A stretch of DNA of 64,000 nucleotides, taken from NCBI GenBank assembly GCA_000787465.1, contig JSYX01000066.1, positions 1 through 64,000 of the forward strand, in the 5' to 3' direction. The notes under the pieces were generated by a model, which was given only the letters and a program-made list of their open reading frames with translations, did not search any database and was not told the DNA's origin. Of the stretch, positions 59,261-64,000 are shown piece by piece. The first letter of the stretch is position 1; the number at the start of each line of letters is the position of its first letter. The DNA is from Thermomucor indicae-seudaticae (taxonomy: Eukaryota > Mucoromycota > Mucoromycetes > Mucorales > Lichtheimiaceae). The translations under genes were made by a program, and so were the position numbers.

Positions 59261-61835
59261 ATGGAAGTCGACCCTAAAACGCCAACACCACCACCCGCTA
59301 CTACGACCATTCCTACAACGGAATTTATGGATGAGGATACCATCAACCCCGTTACCGGGCAGCCCATCGAACAACAACAACAGCAGCAAGGGCAACAACA
59401 AGATGACCTATTCGCTGTCGCTCTGCTGATTGATGAGCTTAAACACGAAGATGTCCAATATCGATTGAACGCAAACAGAAATTTGCTCACGATTGCTCAA
59501 GCTCTTGGTCCCGAACGAACTCGGACTGAACTTTTGCCATTCCTGCAAGGTACCGTTTCCTCCCCAACACCCGGGGCGCGCGCCGGATCTGTCATTGCGC
59601 GCGAGAGAGCGTAACACGGGTCTTTCTTTATTTCTATGCCGTGATGGCCTGACATCTGTCTTTTAGAATGCGTCGACGATGAAGACGAAGTTTTGTTGGT
59701 GTTGGCTGAGGAACTCCCGAAATTGGCAAACGCCGTGGGTGGCAGCGAGTATGTTTACCATCTGCTGGCTCCTTTGGAAAGCATCGTCGCTGTCGAAGAA
59801 GCCACAGTCCGAGAAAAGGTACTTTACCTCGTGGGTGCCTTTTTCTTTTGTTACCCTCGCTTATGTCCCCTTGCTTTATAGGCTGTTTCATCACTCTGTC
59901 AGCTAGTCCCCTTGCTACCACCAAACCACATAGAACAATACTATCTTCCTCTCGTGAAACGACTGTCGATGGGCGAATGGTTCACAAGTCGGACGTCAGC
60001 TGCGGGTCTCTACGCTGATGTCTACCAGAAAACGTCGGCTGCTGTTCAGACGGACCTGAAGAGGTACGCTGTCGCGTAGTAGGGGCCACATGGATATTGT
60101 CTGTCCTCGCTTTGTTAACACCCCCTGCCCGGATAGCATGTTTTCTCAGCTTGTGCAAGACGACAGCCCGATGGTCCGGCGAGCTGCAGCAAAAGCACTG
60201 GGTGTAAGTCGGTCTACGACTGCTACTGCCTTTATTTTCCGGACGATTTTACACACTCACATGGTTGACCACTAGCCTTTTGCAAGTCAAATATCAAAAG
60301 AGGACCAGTTAAGCGTCGGACTGGAGCTGCTAAAGCAATTGGCTCAAGACTCCCAGGACTCTGTCCGGTTGCTGGCGGCAGAAGATCTGGTTGCATACGG
60401 CAAACTTTTCACGCCAGAGCAGAACCGTGAACATCTCCTGCCTATTTTCAAGGCGCTTGCTGAAGACAAGTCGTGGCGAGTGCGGTATATGGTGGCTTCC
60501 AAATACGTTGAGGTAAGAAAGACTATGGTATTATGACAACAGTGAATTGGCGTCTCATGGGGTGGGTTTACAGATCGCAGAAGCCTTTGGTGAGGCTATT
60601 GTGCGAGAACACTTTACGGACCCGTTTATTGCGTTCTTGCAAGATCCAGAAGGGGAGGTCAGAACTGCTGCGGCAGGCCGAATCACTGGTAAATATTTGC
60701 ATAATCAGTTGTCTATCTAGTCTTTGCCACATATCAGTTAACCAAGTCGATGACAAGGGTATGCAAAACTGGTGGATAAGAATGTCACGGTTGAACGACT
60801 CTTGCCGTGCATCAGAGAACTTGTTTCGGATGAGAATCAGCATGCACGAGCTGCCCTTGCAAAGGAGGTTAGCGGACTGGCATTAATTGTCGGACAGATG
60901 CCGTAAGTTCCACACAAAGAGAGCAAGAAGAGATCGCACCACTTATTATGCACAGCACGATGGAATATCTGCTGCCGACGTTTTTGCAGCAATTGACAGA
61001 CGACTTTCCGGACGTCCGGTTGAACGTTATTTCCAGTTTGGATGAAATCAACAAGGGTCAGTTGAAGGTACTTTTCGTTGTAAGGACGTTTGCTCATTCC
61101 CGGTTATGTACATAGCCATCGGCATCGAACGTTTGTCGCAAGCATTACTACCAGCCATTGTCGAGCTCTCTGAAGACAAGCAGTGGCGAATTCGACTTGC
61201 GATCATCGAGTATATACCGCTTCTTGCCAAACAGTTTGGCGCACAGTTCTTTGAAGAAAAGCTCCTCGATCTTTGTATGGGATGGCTCCGTGACAAAGTG
61301 TTTTCCATTCGGGAAGCAGCGACGGCCAACCTTCAGAAGCTTACAGAAGTCTTTGGCGCTGAATGGGCGGAAGAAGCGATTATTCCCAGAGTCCAGAAAA
61401 TGGCGACGGATAACAATTACTTGCATAGAATGACGGTCATCTTTGCTTTGACGGTAAGTGTAACTAAGGAGGGGAGGGGAATGGGCAGCACAGAAATACT
61501 TATGCAGCGTTTATTAGACGATGGCAACCGCACTGCCTTCAGACACCGTGCGTGATTCTGTGCTACCAACGGTGATAGAGTTATCCAGTGACCCTATTCC
61601 AAATATCCGGTTTAATGTTGCCAAATCCCTGGAGACCATGATACCAATGCTGAAGCAAAACCAAAGCATGTCAGGACTTGTGTCGACGATGGCAAAGCCA
61701 ACTTTGGAAAAGCTGAGTACCGACAAGGACGGAGATGTAAGGTTTTTCGCCAACCGGGCATTGCAGGCTGGTAAGTAGTAAGAAAGCTGCTTTTACTTTC
61801 GAATCAGGTTTTAACTCGTTTCATTTCTAGTTTAA
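59261..61835 (+). CDS. TPD3: PP2A scaffold (A) subunit, PR65/Tpd3
   Basis: About ten exons from ATG 59261 to TAA 61833-61835 (last exon only five coding bases, GCT G|TT TAA). A low-complexity Pro/Thr/Gln N-terminus precedes tandem HEAT repeats: [118 protein letters not shown] and [12 protein letters not shown]. The order and sequences match the 15-HEAT-repeat PR65. It holds the catalytic C and regulatory B subunits of protein phosphatase 2A. The exon near 60755 must begin GG TAT GCA ([16 protein letters not shown]) to keep the frame. Confidence 0.93.
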
Positions 61836-62101
61836 GTTTCATTTTTCCTCCCTTTACTTTGGATTTACTAGCATGGCTGGAGCGAAATAATGTGTTAAAC
61901 CATTTGTGCAAGATAACCAGCCAAAGCTTTAGCATCGATAGTGTACATTACAATAACTCTATTTCGCCTTCTTCTTACGTTTATTACTGGGACATGCAGA
62001 TGCTCATAACTGGTTATCACTCTCATTGACCACTAAACGTGCTTTCTTCTTCTAAACTGTTTAGGTATACTGATTCTCTTGAATCGCGGGCTGGATGATG
62101 A

Positions 62102-62653
62102 TTAACCCATCATTTCACTGACGTCGAGATCAAAGATGCTCTTTGGATCTCGAGTTGTTGGTTTCTCTCTTGGATCCCGGATAACTCTGCCCAAGAAAAA
62201 CCAAGTCAGATCAATACGTTCTCTTCTGTTCCATCTAAGCATTACCTGCTATCGACTCTGATATCCTCAGTCTCTATGCCCAAAGAAGGCTCAGGAGTGA
62301 CGGCGTCAATTACATAGTGGTTGTCGCAGTGTGGGCAATACTCATCTTCTTCTTCGTAATCACTATACACAGGAAACCGACTCAGTTTGGGGAACATATA
62401 CGTATACCATGGCCATATGCGTACGTCATGTCTTTACGAAACACTTTTTTGCACTTTTTACAAGCAAAGATCATTTCGTTTGTTTTCCGGAGAGGATGAT
62501 CGGATACTTCGGCATGACATTCAGCGCAATCAAACCACCGTCGGCAGCATTGTGCCCGGATGGCAACCTGAAACACAAATCATCAGGTCATCCGCGTCGA
62601 GATCGCAGGCACGATCGTGTGTGTACCTGAGCGTTCAAAATGTGTTTGCACAT
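62102..62653 (-). CDS. CHY-type zinc-finger protein
   Basis: Four exons: from ATG 62653 (MCKHILNAQ), then VAIRAQCCRRWFDCAECHAE, SDHPL, FACKKCKKVFRKDMT, DEYCPHCDNHYVIDAVTPEP and a C-terminal exon ending FDLDVSEMMG at TAA 62104-62102. The spacing CKH..CC..WFDC..CH....H, then CxxC and CPHC, is that of CHY zinc fingers, which bind three zinc ions. Fungal members with this size and a DPRE-type tail are mostly uncharacterised; the related Hot13 helps the mitochondrial intermembrane-space import machinery, and plant relatives are E3 ligases with an added RING. No RING is present here. The 5' end could lie further up if another exon exists. Confidence 0.75.
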
Positions 62654-63297
62654 GATGGATTGGGGGTATATAATTACTTTGGTTACTGCTCTTTTCCTCC
62701 CCCTTTCTTCTTCCTTTTTCTGTCAATATTCAAAGCCAGATGTGGATCAGTCAGGTACCCACCGGATCTTGACATCGCCAACGAGCATTGACTCGTTATA
62801 TCTACAAGATTTATGCTATCGGGTACAATATGAACGTCGAAAGCGAATCGTGGGTTGAGCTTATGGTTCTTTAATAGACTCTGCAGTATCTACTCCCTGC
62901 TAGTCAATGAGAAAACATTCAAGTTTACGTCGTCCTCTCTCTTTTATTAGGCGCTTTACAACGCGCTTCATGTACCCATGGCTTGATCACGAGATGTACA
63001 TTACTGTCGTTGCATTACATATCATTTCGAGTTTATGTTGTATAATTCTCGACCGCAAAAAGAAGTAAATTGAGCTTGATAAATTCAGCTGATACACGTA
63101 TCTGTTGAATAGAACCAGTTTCAATTCCACAGAGGACAACGATAGACGATATAAAATTCTGATTCTTCAAGCTGTACAAACGTTCAGCGAAAAATCAATC
63201 GATCGACTCTCTATTTCAAGCGATATCCAATAAAATGCAAATTACATTATATCAAAAAACGTATTGGCCAGATGAACTTCGCAATACAACATTTGCT
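62654..63297. other. Intergenic region, nothing recognised
   Basis: Promoter of the CHY zinc-finger gene and 3' flank of HUS1. ORFs here are shadows or chance. Confidence 0.5.
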
Positions 63298-64000
63298 TCA
63301 GTCGTAGTATACAGGCACATGACAAGTCATGATCATACGGGATGCGTTGGCAGGCTGCTGCTGGGAGTGTGGATCATGAGTCTGATAGGCAGCAATATTT
63401 ACATAGACGTAAAATGCGACTTGCAATTCGTCAATAATAGCTAAACGTTGGCTGGTCAGCTTGACATATGCATATTCATGGTTCCTTTCTGCTTACCGCA
63501 AATGGCGTTTTGTGGCTCAAGATGGTAGCTGTTCAAGAAGCTGACGAAATCATCTGTGGCTATTCGTACCGATGAGAATTCTGTAAGGTCTTCGGGTGGA
63601 TCGTGTCCCTCTGCCAAGGACCGTTAGCAATAGAAAGACTCGCGTGTCAATCAGCATTACCAAGACTAGGATTTTCCAAATCGGAATAGACTGCTTCGCA
63701 CTGTGCAAGCTCTGTCTCGACCGACATTTTGAATACACCAGCCATGTTGGCGGACAAGACCAGGAACTTGCTAAGGGATTTCATCCGACTCGCTACTGTG
63801 CGCAGGGCGTGCAGACTGGGTAATAGGATATATGCCTTAAAACAAAAGTCGATATAATGCTATAGCACGAATACTGATTGAACTCACATCCGGGGCTCCC
63901 AAGGACTTTGGTTCCTGAATGTTTCTTATTCTTTCGGGTGGCATAATTGTGACATCGATTTCCTGCCCTATCACACTCACTGACCCTGCGCGATTCTATC
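63298..64000 (-). CDS. HUS1: HUS1 checkpoint clamp subunit (3' part, cut by window edge)
   Basis: Four exons in the window read EIDVTIMPPERIRNIQEPKS, then LLPSLHALRTVASRMKSLSK, FLVLSANMAGVFKMSVETEL, SVRIATDDFVSFLNSYHLEP and QNAICGAIIDELQVAFYVYV, ending VPVYYD at TGA 63300-63298. The blocks align in order with human HUS1 (IPRKLWKDLQEP, the long helix, the VETEL strand, and FLxxxxxxPxxAxC near the C-terminus). HUS1 forms the 9-1-1 DNA-damage clamp with RAD9 and RAD1. The N-terminal half lies beyond 64000. Just before the C-terminus there is a Gln/Ser/Pro-rich insertion (HDPHSQQQPANAS) not usual in the family. Confidence 0.85.

Overview
The window is nuclear DNA of a fungus, most likely an early-diverging (zygomycete/Mucoromycota-type) one. 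The evidence is intron-rich genes with short GT-AG introns (mostly 54-65 bases, branch points like CTAAC), fungal orthologues throughout (ERG11/CYP51, PPS1, TAF1 without bromodomains), animal-type genes that ascomycete yeasts usually lack (a UBE2S-type E2 with an LRRL tail, TXNL1, HSPA12-type Hsp70), and a GH46 chitosanase, which fits a chitosan-containing wall. The species assignment is inference. Exon limits were worked out by eye from splice signals and reading frame.

Layout. 0-8 kb: PAK/STE20-like kinase (+), UBE2S-like E2 (-), a secreted Cys-rich four-module protein (+), GH46 chitosanase (+), FIT2 lipid-droplet protein (+). 8-16 kb, all minus: TXNL1, an unresolved stretch, an HSPA12-type Hsp70, and the dual phosphatase PPS1. 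16.5-17.8 kb: decayed mobile DNA, made of a Merlin/IS1595-type transposase relic carrying a short RNA-polymerase-like segment, plus a neighbouring ORF broken by a stop. 18-31.6 kb, all minus: full ABCB (P-glycoprotein-type) transporter, TAF1, a BIN3/MePCE RNA-capping methyltransferase, a polyQ SWIB-domain protein. 33.5-37.1 kb: CYP51 and UNC50 (+). 37.4-43.4 kb, minus: membrane class-3 lipase, secreted HExxH metalloprotease-like protein, G-protein alpha subunit. 44.4-53.6 kb, plus: QCR9, alpha-arrestin-like protein, N-myristoylation-motif methyltransferase, heat-shock-factor protein, EXS-domain (ERD1-like) protein. 53.9-58.5 kb, minus: transketolase and an S6K-like AGC kinase. 59.3-61.8 kb (+): PP2A scaffold subunit. 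62.1 kb to the end, minus: CHY-type zinc-finger protein and the 3' part of HUS1, cut by the window edge.

There is no operon logic. Most genes are housekeeping or signalling (G-alpha, PAK-like kinase, S6K-like kinase, PP2A scaffold, HSF, alpha-arrestin). The accessory or unusual content is the secreted Cys-rich protein next to the chitosanase, the adjacent lipase/protease pair, and the transposon relic at 16.5-17.8 kb. I found no convincing RNA gene, CRISPR array or complete mobile element.
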